DNA of 55,103 nucleotides, taken from NCBI GenBank assembly GCA_003173865.1, contig PJMF01000021.1:1-55103 (forward strand), in the 5' to 3' direction. Numbering within the stretch: position 1 is the stretch's first letter; each line of letters starts with the position of its first letter. This DNA comes from Minisyncoccota bacterium. GTDB taxonomy: Bacteria; Patescibacteriota; Microgenomatia; UBA1400; PJMF01. The notes below the pieces were generated by a model, which did not search any database, was not told where the DNA came from, and saw only the letters and a list, made by a program, of their open reading frames with translations. The translations under genes were made by a program, and so were the position numbers. Positions 44,179-53,261 of the stretch are shown in pieces.

Positions 44179-44199
44179 AACTTTCTCAAGGAGGTCTTT

Positions 44200-44700
44200 A
44201 TGGCAACTCGTTCACTCAATAAGGTGATGTTAATTGGTAACTTAACTCGTGATCCAAACATGCGTTTTACCCCCAATAACACTGCCGTGTGCAGTTTTTC
44301 AATTGCCACCAATAGAACGTGGACCCCCAGCGATGGTGGAGAGAAGCAAGAAAAAGCTGATTTTCACAACATCGTTGCTTGGTCAAAGTTAGCCGAAATC
44401 TGCGGCCAATACTTGAAAAAAGGTGACAAACTGTATGTTGAAGGTCGCTTACAAACTCGAGAATGGAAAAATAAAGAAGGACAAGATCAACGCACGACGG
44501 AAATTATTATGGAAAACATGATTATGTTGAGTTCACGCGGTGGTGCGTCTGGTGCTATGAGTAGCGGAGATGACTCGAACTTTACACCAGCTCCTTCGAA
44601 GAAAAAAGCTGCCGCAGCTGATCCACAAGAAGACGTGGCTATCTCTGATCAAGTTTCCGAAGTTGAAGATCTCTCTGAGGAAGTCGATATTCCATTTTAA
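44200..44700 (+). CDS. ssb: Single-stranded DNA-binding protein
   Basis: LNKVMLIGNLTRDPNMRFTPNNTAVCSFSIATNRTW, acidic tail ending EEVDIPF. Confidence 0.96.
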   Translation: MATRSLNKVMLIGNLTRDPNMRFTPNNTAVCSFSIATNRTWTPSDGGEKQEKADFHNIVAWSKLAEICGQYLKKGDKLYVEGRLQTREWKNKEGQDQRTTEIIMENMIMLSSRGGASGAMSSGDDSNFTPAPSKKKAAAADPQEDVAISDQVSEVEDLSEEVDIPF

Positions 44701-44727
44701 AAAACACTATAAATATAAAAGGAAATT

Positions 44728-44949
44728 ATGCAAAGTTCACGTAAATCACTTCAAAAAGTGCCAAAGGCAAGTAAAGATCTTGTTTTTTCTTATAAAGATC
44801 CCAAGTCTTTACGCCGCTACATGACCGAGCAAGGATATATCTTGGCTCGTGCGAAAACTGGCTTATCACAAAAACAACAAAAACGTCTGACGAAAGCAGT
44901 CAAACATGCTCGTCACTTGGCGTTGTTGCCGTTCACACAGACCTTGTAA
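44728..44949 (+). CDS. rpsR: 30S ribosomal protein S18
   Basis: [48 protein letters not shown]. Confidence 0.93.
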   Translation: MQSSRKSLQKVPKASKDLVFSYKDPKSLRRYMTEQGYILARAKTGLSQKQQKRLTKAVKHARHLALLPFTQTL

Positions 44950-45030
44950 TTAGCGAGTATTACTTGAATTAACTCCGGTTGAAAGCTACTGGTAGCTTTG
45001 CATGGCTTCTATGAGTACAATGAGGCCTCA

Positions 45031-46281
45031 ATGGAATTTACACGTAAGCCTTCTCAAGCGAAAAATATTATTTTTGCCATCCTTCTTTTAGTTCTGGGTG
45101 GCCTCATTGGCTATCGCTATCGGGAGATGCGAGGGGGGTTAGGGACCAATCAAACACAGTTTTTTACCTTAACGAATAACACGCCGCCACCTCAATATCA
45201 AAATATTGATTTTCAACAGTTCTGGAACGTGTGGCAAATTTTGCAGAGTGATTATCTCGATCCTTCAAAAGTCAAGACTGATCAGATGGTTTATGGCGCA
45301 ATTAAAGGTATGACTGCATCACTCGGTGATCCGTATACGGTCTACTTACCACCTGAAGATCAAAAGAGAACAGAAGAGGACTTACAAGGGTCATTCTTTG
45401 GGGTAGGTATTCAGTTGGGGTATATCGATAATGTACTCGCAGTTATGTCACCGGTGAAAGGCTCTCCGGCCGAAAAAGCGGGCATTCGCGCAAAAGATTT
45501 AATTATCCATGTGAAAGACGAAAAGAAGGGTCTCAATAAAGACACCACTGGATGGTCTTTGTCGGAAGCGGTTGAGCAGATTCGGGGTGATAAAGGATCT
45601 TCTGTGACGCTGACAATTTTCCGCAAAGATGGTCAAAATAAACCACCATTTGACGTTACTTTGCAGCGTGATGAAATAATCGTCCCTTCTGTGGAAGTGA
45701 AGTACGTGCAGCAAAATGGGAAAAAGTTGGCTGTCATTACGCTCTCAAAGTTTGGTGAGCGAACTGACGGTGAGTTCACAAATGTGATTAAAGATATTCA
45801 GGGTCAAGCGCCAAAAGTTGATGGTATTGTGCTCGATATGAGAAATAATCCGGGTGGGTTTTTGGAAACAGCAATTAATGTGGCGAGTGAGTTTGTGAAG
45901 AGTGGCGTGATTGTGAGTCAGAAGGGAAGATTTTCTAGTCAAGATTATACGGCGCGCGGTACCGCGCGCCTTGCTGATTATCCCGTTGTGGTGCTCGTCA
46001 ATGGTGGCAGTGCTTCAGCGGCGGAAATTGTGACGGGTGCGCTCCGTGATCAACGCAATGCAACATTAATTGGCGAGAAAACCTTTGGCAAAGGAACTGT
46101 CCAGGATGATCGAAAATTAGACAATGGTGCTGGTCTACATATTACTGTCGCACGCTGGTTACTACCAAAAGGGGATTGGATTCATGAGCAGGGAATACCG
46201 GTCAATATTGAAGTGAAGAACGACCCAAATGCCTCTGATGATGCTCAACTTAAACGTTCGATTGATGAGGTGGCGAAGTAA
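45031..46281 (+). CDS. S41-family C-terminal processing peptidase (PDZ)
   Basis: N-terminal TM, FFGVGIQLGYIDN...PAEKAGIRAKDLI (PDZ), VVLVNGGSASAAEIVTGALRDQRNATLIGEKTFGKGTVQ. Confidence 0.95.
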   Translation: MEFTRKPSQAKNIIFAILLLVLGGLIGYRYREMRGGLGTNQTQFFTLTNNTPPPQYQNIDFQQFWNVWQILQSDYLDPSKVKTDQMVYGAIKGMTASLGDPYTVYLPPEDQKRTEEDLQGSFFGVGIQLGYIDNVLAVMSPVKGSPAEKAGIRAKDLIIHVKDEKKGLNKDTTGWSLSEAVEQIRGDKGSSVTLTIFRKDGQNKPPFDVTLQRDEIIVPSVEVKYVQQNGKKLAVITLSKFGERTDGEFTNVIKDIQGQAPKVDGIVLDMRNNPGGFLETAINVASEFVKSGVIVSQKGRFSSQDYTARGTARLADYPVVVLVNGGSASAAEIVTGALRDQRNATLIGEKTFGKGTVQDDRKLDNGAGLHITVARWLLPKGDWIHEQGIPVNIEVKNDPNASDDAQLKRSIDEVAK

Positions 46282-47242
46282 CAGCTTCTCTTTCAAGTGT
46301 CTCTAAACCCTTTCGTACTTCCAGTAACATTTTCTGTAGATCACCTTCCACAATGGTTTCTAAGCTGTACCAAGATTGATTGATGCGATGATCAGTCACT
46401 CGATTTTGCGGATAGTTATACGTCCGAATCTTCTCGGCGCGCTGCGCGCGCCCAATTGCGCTTCTGGCTTTGCCTAATACCGATAAACGCTTTTCTTCTT
46501 GAATTTCCCACAACTGACCACGAAGCAACTCTAAAGCCACTTCACGATTCTGCACCTGACTACGTTCCTGACGACAGCTTACAACAATCCCCGTAGGAAT
46601 GTGTGTTAAGCGCACAGCGGAGTTCACTTTGTTCACGTTTTGACCACCCGCGCCTCCGGCGCGCATAAATGACCACTCCAAATCTGCATCTTTGATCTCA
46701 ACCGCATTTTTCTTGACTTCGGGAATCACAGCCACCGATGCAGTAGAAGTATGGATCCGACCTTGTGCTTCCGTTGCAGGGACACGCTGAACTCGATGAA
46801 CGCCAGATTCGTACTTAAACAACTCGTACGCCGTCAAAAGTTGAGTTTCGCCATCAGCGATCTCAAGGGTGGTTCGACCCTTAATTTTTATCACCAACTC
46901 GTCGAGATACTCAACTTTAAACGTGGTGGTTTCGATAAAACGCATGTACATGCGTAGCAAATCATTTCCCCAAATCTTTGCTTCGTCGCCGCCCGCGCCT
47001 TGGCGAATTTCCATGGTACAGTTTACGAACTCTTCGCTGCTTGCCACGCCAGCGCCCTCATACGAGCCGTCGCTGAGTTGGGCAGCAGCTGCTTCTAGCA
47101 TGTGTTTTTCTTGTTGCAGTTGGGCAATTTCTTGAGCGGCTAACTCACTCATTTCAGGATCAGCAAGCAAAGCCTGGTTCTCTGAAATTTTTCGAGTAAC
47201 TTCATCAAGTTGGTACTGATAAGGATTAGTCGGTTGAGTCAT
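46250..47242 (-). CDS. prfA: Peptide chain release factor 1
   Basis: GGQ motif MRAGGAGGQNVNKVNSAVRLTHIPTGIVV, PAT specificity motif (HRVQRVPATEAQGRIHTS), RTYNYPQNRVTDHRI. Confidence 0.95.
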   Translation of the reverse strand: MTQPTNPYQYQLDEVTRKISENQALLADPEMSELAAQEIAQLQQEKHMLEAAAAQLSDGSYEGAGVASSEEFVNCTMEIRQGAGGDEAKIWGNDLLRMYMRFIETTTFKVEYLDELVIKIKGRTTLEIADGETQLLTAYELFKYESGVHRVQRVPATEAQGRIHTSTASVAVIPEVKKNAVEIKDADLEWSFMRAGGAGGQNVNKVNSAVRLTHIPTGIVVSCRQERSQVQNREVALELLRGQLWEIQEEKRLSVLGKARSAIGRAQRAEKIRTYNYPQNRVTDHRINQSWYSLETIVEGDLQKMLLEVRKGLETLEREAVTSPPHQSNV

Positions 47243-47248
47243 AGCTGT

Positions 47249-47626
47249 CTAAGCAGCTTTTTGGACTTTTTCGGTTGGTTGACGATTTTTTGCTAAGTTC
47301 TTTAACTTGGTTTGTTCAACTTGCAAAATCTGTTTGTACGTCAACGTGTCTTGACTTTCAGTCGGAGCACTTTCCACAACTTCATCTTTTTTCTTTTTGT
47401 TCTTTTGGGCAGCTTGTTTGGCTTGCGCAGCATTCATTTTCTGCATAAATTTATCAACGCGACCTTGTCGATCGACAAAACGCATCTCGCCAGTGAAGAA
47501 AGGATGACAGTTGCTGCAGATATCCACATGGAGTTCATCTTGTTGAGAGCCAGTGGTAAAGGTATTGCCACAGGCACAAGTAACCTTGGCGGCGTGATTC
47601 CATTTTGGGTGAAGATTTTGTTTCAT
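47249..47626 (-). CDS. rpmE: 50S ribosomal protein L31 with C-terminal extension
   Basis: [27 protein letters not shown]...[28 protein letters not shown] plus about 50-aa K/Q-rich tail. Confidence 0.93.
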   Translation of the reverse strand: MKQNLHPKWNHAAKVTCACGNTFTTGSQQDELHVDICSNCHPFFTGEMRFVDRQGRVDKFMQKMNAAQAKQAAQKNKKKKDEVVESAPTESQDTLTYKQILQVEQTKLKNLAKNRQPTEKVQKAA

Positions 47627-47729
47627 ATATTTTTTAAAAAGTGCGTAATCAGGTTCGGAATGGACTCAATTTTTGAGTAACTGATGGCCTTTTTAACTCC
47701 GGCGTCTCGAGAAGTACGAGACATAATTA

Positions 47730-48485
47730 CTATGTTTGAGGGGAACCCTCAGGATCAGGAATTATATCATGATCGTGAACTTTTAGCACTCTCTCGATTT
47801 GATGTAACCCAGTAAATTGTGCGTAGAGGTCGAAAAAGTATAGTCCTTGATGGAGCAAGCGGTTATAGACTTGGAGGAGCAAGGAAAGATACCGTTTTTT
47901 GACCTCAAAATTTGTTTTATTTGTTTTATAGTAGGTCGTTTGGAGCACAGCTTCTACAAAAAGATTTGGATAATTATTGGCAAAGCTTGCCCAGTTTTCT
48001 TCCAATATAGCTGGACCGATCATCAGAGTGGGGGAGTCATCAAGGCCTTCCCAGGCCTTTTGAAAGCGTAATGCTACCTCCTGATCAAGCGAGAGTTTGA
48101 AATCATATAAATTGAGAAAAATGTCCTCTAACGTAGATGCATCGTGGGCATACTTCATTTGGCAAAAAGCAGTGGCAATTTTTGTTCTTTCTCGGTGGGT
48201 TAACTCAGCAATCATGGCTTGCAAAAACACGACGCTTTGTTCAACAGGTATTTCAGCTTGTTCGAAAAAAAGTTTGATAAAGTTCCCAGGATAAACAAAG
48301 TCAGGTTTATCTTTTAACGCATGCCAGCGGATCAATACTTTTAGTTGTGCTTGTGGAAAGTCGGGCGTAGGGAAGCAGCTTTCGACACACTGTTCCCAAA
48401 TTGGCAGAAATTCTTTTCTTTTTACGACAAAATTTCGATAGCGAGAGGCAGCAAGTTCAACTGACATCCTCAGATTTTCCCACAC
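47730..48485 (-). CDS. hypothetical protein
   Basis: 251 aa helical ORF divergent from glmS. Confidence 0.6.
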   Translation of the reverse strand: MWENLRMSVELAASRYRNFVVKRKEFLPIWEQCVESCFPTPDFPQAQLKVLIRWHALKDKPDFVYPGNFIKLFFEQAEIPVEQSVVFLQAMIAELTHRERTKIATAFCQMKYAHDASTLEDIFLNLYDFKLSLDQEVALRFQKAWEGLDDSPTLMIGPAILEENWASFANNYPNLFVEAVLQTTYYKTNKTNFEVKKRYLSLLLQVYNRLLHQGLYFFDLYAQFTGLHQIERVLKVHDHDIIPDPEGSPQT

Positions 48486-48540
48486 TTTATGCTATGATGG
48501 ATGACATTCGACTGATTTTTTGAATAAAAAGGAGGTATAA

Positions 48541-48840
48541 AGTTTTTTTCTCGAGCGTGTGATCCCACCCAGTCAAGTGACTGGAGGAAAACGAGGATGA
48601 GAGCGTTTCTTCCCTTAGAGTCTTTTCAAACAGACTCTAAAAACAAGAAACAATCGGACCGATAGTGCAGCAACAAGCAAATCTATCGAGTATCTGCGGA
48701 AGCTCTCTGGATAACTTGGTCATCCAATAAGAAGTGAGACAAATGTACGAAGGAATTTGTACGCCAAACCTCACTTTACTTCCAAGCGAGGCATACTTAC
48801 GCCTGATGATCCGTACCCTGTACCCTAAACCCTATAACCT
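48541..48840 (+). ncRNA. Structured glmS 5' leader or independent ncRNA
   Basis: Stems CCAGTC/GACTGG; GTTTCTT/AAGAAAC enclosing TTAGAGTC/GACTCTAA; AAGTGAGACAAAT with ATTTGT + CTCACTT; AGGC/GCCT. Confidence 0.5.
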
Positions 48841-48854
48841 AAAAAAGGAGTCTT

Positions 48855-50663
48855 ATGTGTGGCATTTACGCTGTTGCTTTGGCATCTAAAAATTCAAAAA
48901 CAAGTAAAGACCGAGCTGGTCAACAAGTTCTTGATGGCCTGAAACGTCTTGAGTACCGTGGCTATGATTCTTGGGGCGTCGCGGTTGAAGTAGATAAAAA
49001 AATTTCACTCGACAAACATATTGGCAAAATTGGAAGTGTGGTGAGTCCACAAGTTCCGGCTGCGGCAGTCGCTTTAGGACATACGCGTTGGGCAACGCAT
49101 GGGGGAGTGACTGACATTAATGCACATCCGCATGCGGCAAGTGATGGTTCGTTCGTCCTGGTGCAAAACGGCGTGATGGAAAATTATCAAGAAATGAAGA
49201 CAGAGTTAATGGCGAAAGGCTATACATTTATCAGTCAAACTGACACGGAAGTGATTGTCCATTTGGTTGAAGAGACGCGTCGATTGCCGTTAGACAAGAA
49301 AAAAGGCCTCAGTTTTGAAGCTGTGTGCGAAGCATTTTGTCAGTTGACCGGGCGCAACACGATTGCCGTGCTTACTCATGCCGGAAATATTTATGCTGTT
49401 CGAGATGGCTCGCCGTTGGTAGTTGGTAAAGATAAAAAAGGGAATTTTTTCCTTTCTTCTGATGTCGTTTCTTTAGCAGCGGATGCAAGTGAGTACTATG
49501 CTTTAGAAAGCCGCGAAGCAATCAAGATTGAAAATGGCAAAGCCGAGCTCTTCGATGTTGATCGACAAGTGAAGTTGCCGCTGCTTTTTTCTGATATAGA
49601 TGTCGACGCAACGAAGTTGGATAAAAATGGTTTTGCAGACTTCATGCTGAAAGAAATTTACGAACAGGCCGAAGTATTGGAAAAACCGCTTCGTCAACCA
49701 AAAGAGCTCCTCGAAGCATTCATGAAAAAATTAAAAACGGCACGTCATGTGTATACCATTGGAGCGGGGAGTGCAGATTTTGTCAGTACCCAAATTTCTT
49801 TTTTCTTGCGTCAAAAAGGAATTTTTGCGACGCCGATTAAGGCATACGAGTCTCGTTCTTTTCAAGGTGTAGTTGGAAATCAAGATATTTGCTTGGTGGT
49901 GAGTCAAAGCGGCGAAACGGCAGACACGGTCGAAGTGATCGAGTGGATGAAGCAAAAAGGTGTAACTATTGCGAGTATCGTCAATATGCCAGGGTCCACC
50001 ATTTCGCGTTTATCTGATTTTCCGTTCATGTTGCAAATTGGTCCCGAAATTGGGATTGCGAGTACGAAAGCAGTTTCGAGCACCATGGTATGGGGAAAAG
50101 CATTGGCAGAAATGGTAGCTGGAAAAAAAATTGAGATGTATCAAGCAGAGGTGCGCAAGTATCAATCACAATTAAGCAACTGGTTATCTCATGCGCACAC
50201 CACTGAACAGCTCAAAGATATTGCTGTTGAGTTAGCAAAGATGCGAGACATATTTATTTTAGGTCGTGGTCAGTTGTACATGCCAACCTTAGAGTCCGCA
50301 TTGAAGTTGAAGGAAATTAGTTATCTGCACGCAGAAGGTTTTTCTGGTGGAGAGTTGAAGCACGGAGTGATTGCGTTGATCGAAAAAGGAACGCCGGTCA
50401 TTTGCTTAATTGCTCATGATCAAGAGCGTGCGGACATGCTAAGCGCGGCAGCGGAAGTGAAAGCGCGCGGAGCGTGCGTGATTGGAATTGCTGCGCAAGA
50501 AAATGAGTTGTTTGACGAATGGATTGCTATCCCAGACAACGAACAGTTTGTTTCCATTTCTAGTTTTATTCCCGCGCAGTTGCTTACGTATTACATCGCA
50601 TTGGAAAAAGGTCTTGATCCGGATAAACCACGCAACTTAGCAAAAAGTGTTACAGTAAAGTAA
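48855..50663 (+). CDS. glmS: Glutamine--fructose-6-phosphate aminotransferase
   Basis: MCGIYAVALA, GLKRLEYRGYDSWGVAV, GHTRWATHGGVTDINAHPH, SIS domains, terminal DPDKPRNLAKSVTVK. Confidence 0.97.
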   Translation: MCGIYAVALASKNSKTSKDRAGQQVLDGLKRLEYRGYDSWGVAVEVDKKISLDKHIGKIGSVVSPQVPAAAVALGHTRWATHGGVTDINAHPHAASDGSFVLVQNGVMENYQEMKTELMAKGYTFISQTDTEVIVHLVEETRRLPLDKKKGLSFEAVCEAFCQLTGRNTIAVLTHAGNIYAVRDGSPLVVGKDKKGNFFLSSDVVSLAADASEYYALESREAIKIENGKAELFDVDRQVKLPLLFSDIDVDATKLDKNGFADFMLKEIYEQAEVLEKPLRQPKELLEAFMKKLKTARHVYTIGAGSADFVSTQISFFLRQKGIFATPIKAYESRSFQGVVGNQDICLVVSQSGETADTVEVIEWMKQKGVTIASIVNMPGSTISRLSDFPFMLQIGPEIGIASTKAVSSTMVWGKALAEMVAGKKIEMYQAEVRKYQSQLSNWLSHAHTTEQLKDIAVELAKMRDIFILGRGQLYMPTLESALKLKEISYLHAEGFSGGELKHGVIALIEKGTPVICLIAHDQERADMLSAAAEVKARGACVIGIAAQENELFDEWIAIPDNEQFVSISSFIPAQLLTYYIALEKGLDPDKPRNLAKSVTVK

Positions 50664-50690
50664 AGACGGAGTTACATCGTAAAAGGAGAC

Positions 50691-51998
50691 ATGAAAACAC
50701 AAATTTCTTTCAATCAAAATTTTCTCTATGCAACTGCTGAAAACTCAGTTGGTATTCGCAAAGAAACGCAAACCCAAACGGCAGAGCGAGTGCAGCACGC
50801 CATTGCAGCAGTTGAAAAAAAATTAGCCGACCACCAATATGGTTTCGTCGAAGTCCTTGCTGAAGATCATTATCTGACTGCAGTTGAGGTAGCGTTTGAA
50901 AACATTCGCTGGGCGAAAACACTCGTCGTGATTGGGATTGGTGGTTCTGACCTGGGTGCGCGAGCAGTGCAACAAGCACTGGAAGTAGAGAAACCTCCTT
51001 TTCGAGTGATTTTTCATGGTGACTCCACCGATCCAGTGGCGATTACCCGTTTACTACGCAGTATTAATCTTGATGAAACTGTATTCAACATCATTTCTAA
51101 ATCTGGAGAAACCGTCGAAACAATCTCGCAATATATTTATCTCAAACAAGTTGTTCAGCAAAGTACTGGAGAATGGCAAAAACATTTTCTTTTTACGACC
51201 GATGAAAAAAATGGCATTTTGCGTGAAGAAGCTGATCGCGAGAAAGTTGCAACTTTACCGATTCCACCCACCGTTGGTGGTCGTTTTTCGGTGCTGACAC
51301 CTGTGGGTTTGTTGCCCGCAGTGGCGATGGGTGTTGATATTCGAACACTTGTCCGTGGGGCTGTTGAGTTTGCCGCATCGACCGAAATGCGTGTACTGGC
51401 CCAAAACTTTGCGACGTCACAATTTCAACTCTACACCCAAGGAATGAAGCTCGTTGTGATGGCGCCGTACTCAGTTCAACTAGAAGAATTTGCGCGCTGG
51501 TTCCGCCAATTGTGGGCAGAGTCACTGGGTAAAGATGGAAAGGGAATTTTACCGATTCAAGCTCGTGGTCCAGCTGATCAGCACTCGCAGTATCAATTCT
51601 ATAATCAGGGCACGTCGATGCAGTCGTTGTTCTTTATTCGGATTGAACACGCAGCAGAAGATTATACGTTGAGCGGCATTGGTGTCCCAGCTGTGCAGTA
51701 TCTCGAAGGTCACTCATTTCATGAAATTCTGAATACTGAGCAGGAAGCCTCGGCATTGGCTTTGAAAAAAGTTGGCCGGCCTTCGGCTGTGTTAAGTATG
51801 AGTAAACTTGATGCTGATAGTCTAGGAAAACTTTTTATGTTTTTTGAACTTGCAGTTGTCTATGTTGCCGAGATGCTTGGTGTTAATGCATTTGATCAAC
51901 CAGGGGTAGAAGAGGGCAAACAAATGATGTACGCCTTGATGGGTCGAGCAGGTTTTGAGGCGAAGAGAGCAGAGATTGAGGAGTTGAAGAAGGCTTAA
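50691..51998 (+). CDS. pgi: Glucose-6-phosphate isomerase
   Basis: VVIGIGGSDLGARAVQQAL, ISKSGETVETISQYI, GGRFSVLTPVGLLPA, FDQPGVEEGK. Confidence 0.95.
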   Translation: MKTQISFNQNFLYATAENSVGIRKETQTQTAERVQHAIAAVEKKLADHQYGFVEVLAEDHYLTAVEVAFENIRWAKTLVVIGIGGSDLGARAVQQALEVEKPPFRVIFHGDSTDPVAITRLLRSINLDETVFNIISKSGETVETISQYIYLKQVVQQSTGEWQKHFLFTTDEKNGILREEADREKVATLPIPPTVGGRFSVLTPVGLLPAVAMGVDIRTLVRGAVEFAASTEMRVLAQNFATSQFQLYTQGMKLVVMAPYSVQLEEFARWFRQLWAESLGKDGKGILPIQARGPADQHSQYQFYNQGTSMQSLFFIRIEHAAEDYTLSGIGVPAVQYLEGHSFHEILNTEQEASALALKKVGRPSAVLSMSKLDADSLGKLFMFFELAVVYVAEMLGVNAFDQPGVEEGKQMMYALMGRAGFEAKRAEIEELKKA

Positions 51999-53242
51999 AC
52001 TGGCCGCAAAAATCGCACTACGTCATCAGCGCTCATCAACTCTTGTGTGCCGTTTGCCATCGTTTTTAGCATTACTGTATTTTGTTTGGCTTCTTCTTCG
52101 CCAATCACAGCAACGTAAGGAATGTTCTTTTGATCAGCTAACTTGAATTGTTTGGCTAACTTTTCCGTGCCTGGATATACTTCGGTGTTGACGCCTGCCA
52201 GACGCAAACGCGCTGCGAGTCTGAGTGATTCCGTCGCAAACTCTTCATTGAAGATAGTGACTAATACTTGAGGCCCAACAGCATCTGCAGGAATTAATTT
52301 TAATTGTTCAGCAGCTTCGATCATGCGATCAAAACCAAAGGCAATTCCAACTGCCGGTACATTTGGTCCGCCCAGTTGTTCAATGAGATGATCATACCGA
52401 CCGCCACCACCGCAAGAACCGACGGGATAATCTGCCAAAATGACTTCGAAAATCATACCCGTGTAGTAATCAAGACCCCGAGCCAGACTTGATGTGAACT
52501 TAAGTGCAGCTTCAGGAACTCCGAGTTCGATTGCATTTGCCATGATCTCACTCAAGTTTGCTGACATCTCGGCTGAGTGAATGCTATGTAAAACTTCTTC
52601 GGCTACTTCACCGCTTAAACCTTTACGGACTAACTCAGCGGCGACATCTGTTTGAGACATTTTATCGAGTTTATCAATAGATTGAATAATGGAGAAAACA
52701 GTAATGTTTGGAGTCGCAAATGGTTCAAGTGTAGCCAACAAAGTTTGCCGATCGTTGATGCGAAGTTCAATATTGGGATAACCAACATTCTTATATGCAA
52801 AATATGTACAAGCTAAAATTTCTGCATCGGCGAGGGGAGAAGTGCTGCCAAAAATATCAATATCGCACTGGGTAAACTCGCGGTAACGACCTTTTTGGGG
52901 TTTATCCGCACGAAATACGGTTTGGGTTTGATAACGGCGAAAAAACTTTGGTAACTCGTTTTGGTATTGGCAAAGAACACGTGCTGTGGGAACGGTTTGA
53001 TCATAACGCAAACCTACTTGACGATCTCCATTGTCGGTAAAAGTGTAAACAAGTTTGTCTGCTTCATCGCCGTACTTTCCCAGAAGAAGTGAAGCATATT
53101 CAAGTGTAGGTGTTTCCAAAGGTGCAAAACCAAATCGCTCAAAGATTTCGATGACTTTTTTGAGCACAAAATCGCGTTTACGTTTTTCGGTGGGGAGAAA
53201 ATCGCGAAAACCTTTCAATGTTTGGGGCGCAGAGTTGGACAT
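51995..53242 (-). CDS. hisS: Histidyl-tRNA synthetase
   Basis: LKGFRDFLPTEKRKRDFVLKKVIEIFERFGFAPLETPTLEYA, RYDQTVPTARV, QCDIDIFGS, GGRYDHLIEQLGGPNVPAVGIAFGFDR. Confidence 0.97.
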   Translation of the reverse strand: MSNSAPQTLKGFRDFLPTEKRKRDFVLKKVIEIFERFGFAPLETPTLEYASLLLGKYGDEADKLVYTFTDNGDRQVGLRYDQTVPTARVLCQYQNELPKFFRRYQTQTVFRADKPQKGRYREFTQCDIDIFGSTSPLADAEILACTYFAYKNVGYPNIELRINDRQTLLATLEPFATPNITVFSIIQSIDKLDKMSQTDVAAELVRKGLSGEVAEEVLHSIHSAEMSANLSEIMANAIELGVPEAALKFTSSLARGLDYYTGMIFEVILADYPVGSCGGGGRYDHLIEQLGGPNVPAVGIAFGFDRMIEAAEQLKLIPADAVGPQVLVTIFNEEFATESLRLAARLRLAGVNTEVYPGTEKLAKQFKLADQKNIPYVAVIGEEEAKQNTVMLKTMANGTQELMSADDVVRFLRPV

Positions 53243-53261
53243 AGGTGAAGTTTATCATACT

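Noticed and set aside
48541-48840. Calling this the canonical glmS ribozyme, RNase P RNA, SRP RNA or tmRNA
   Set aside because: The conserved cores I would expect (AGCGCC of glmS ribozyme, GAGGAAAGUCC of RNase P, GGUCAGG...GGAAG of SRP, tmRNA tag/acceptor ends) are not evident; left as an unclassified structured leader.
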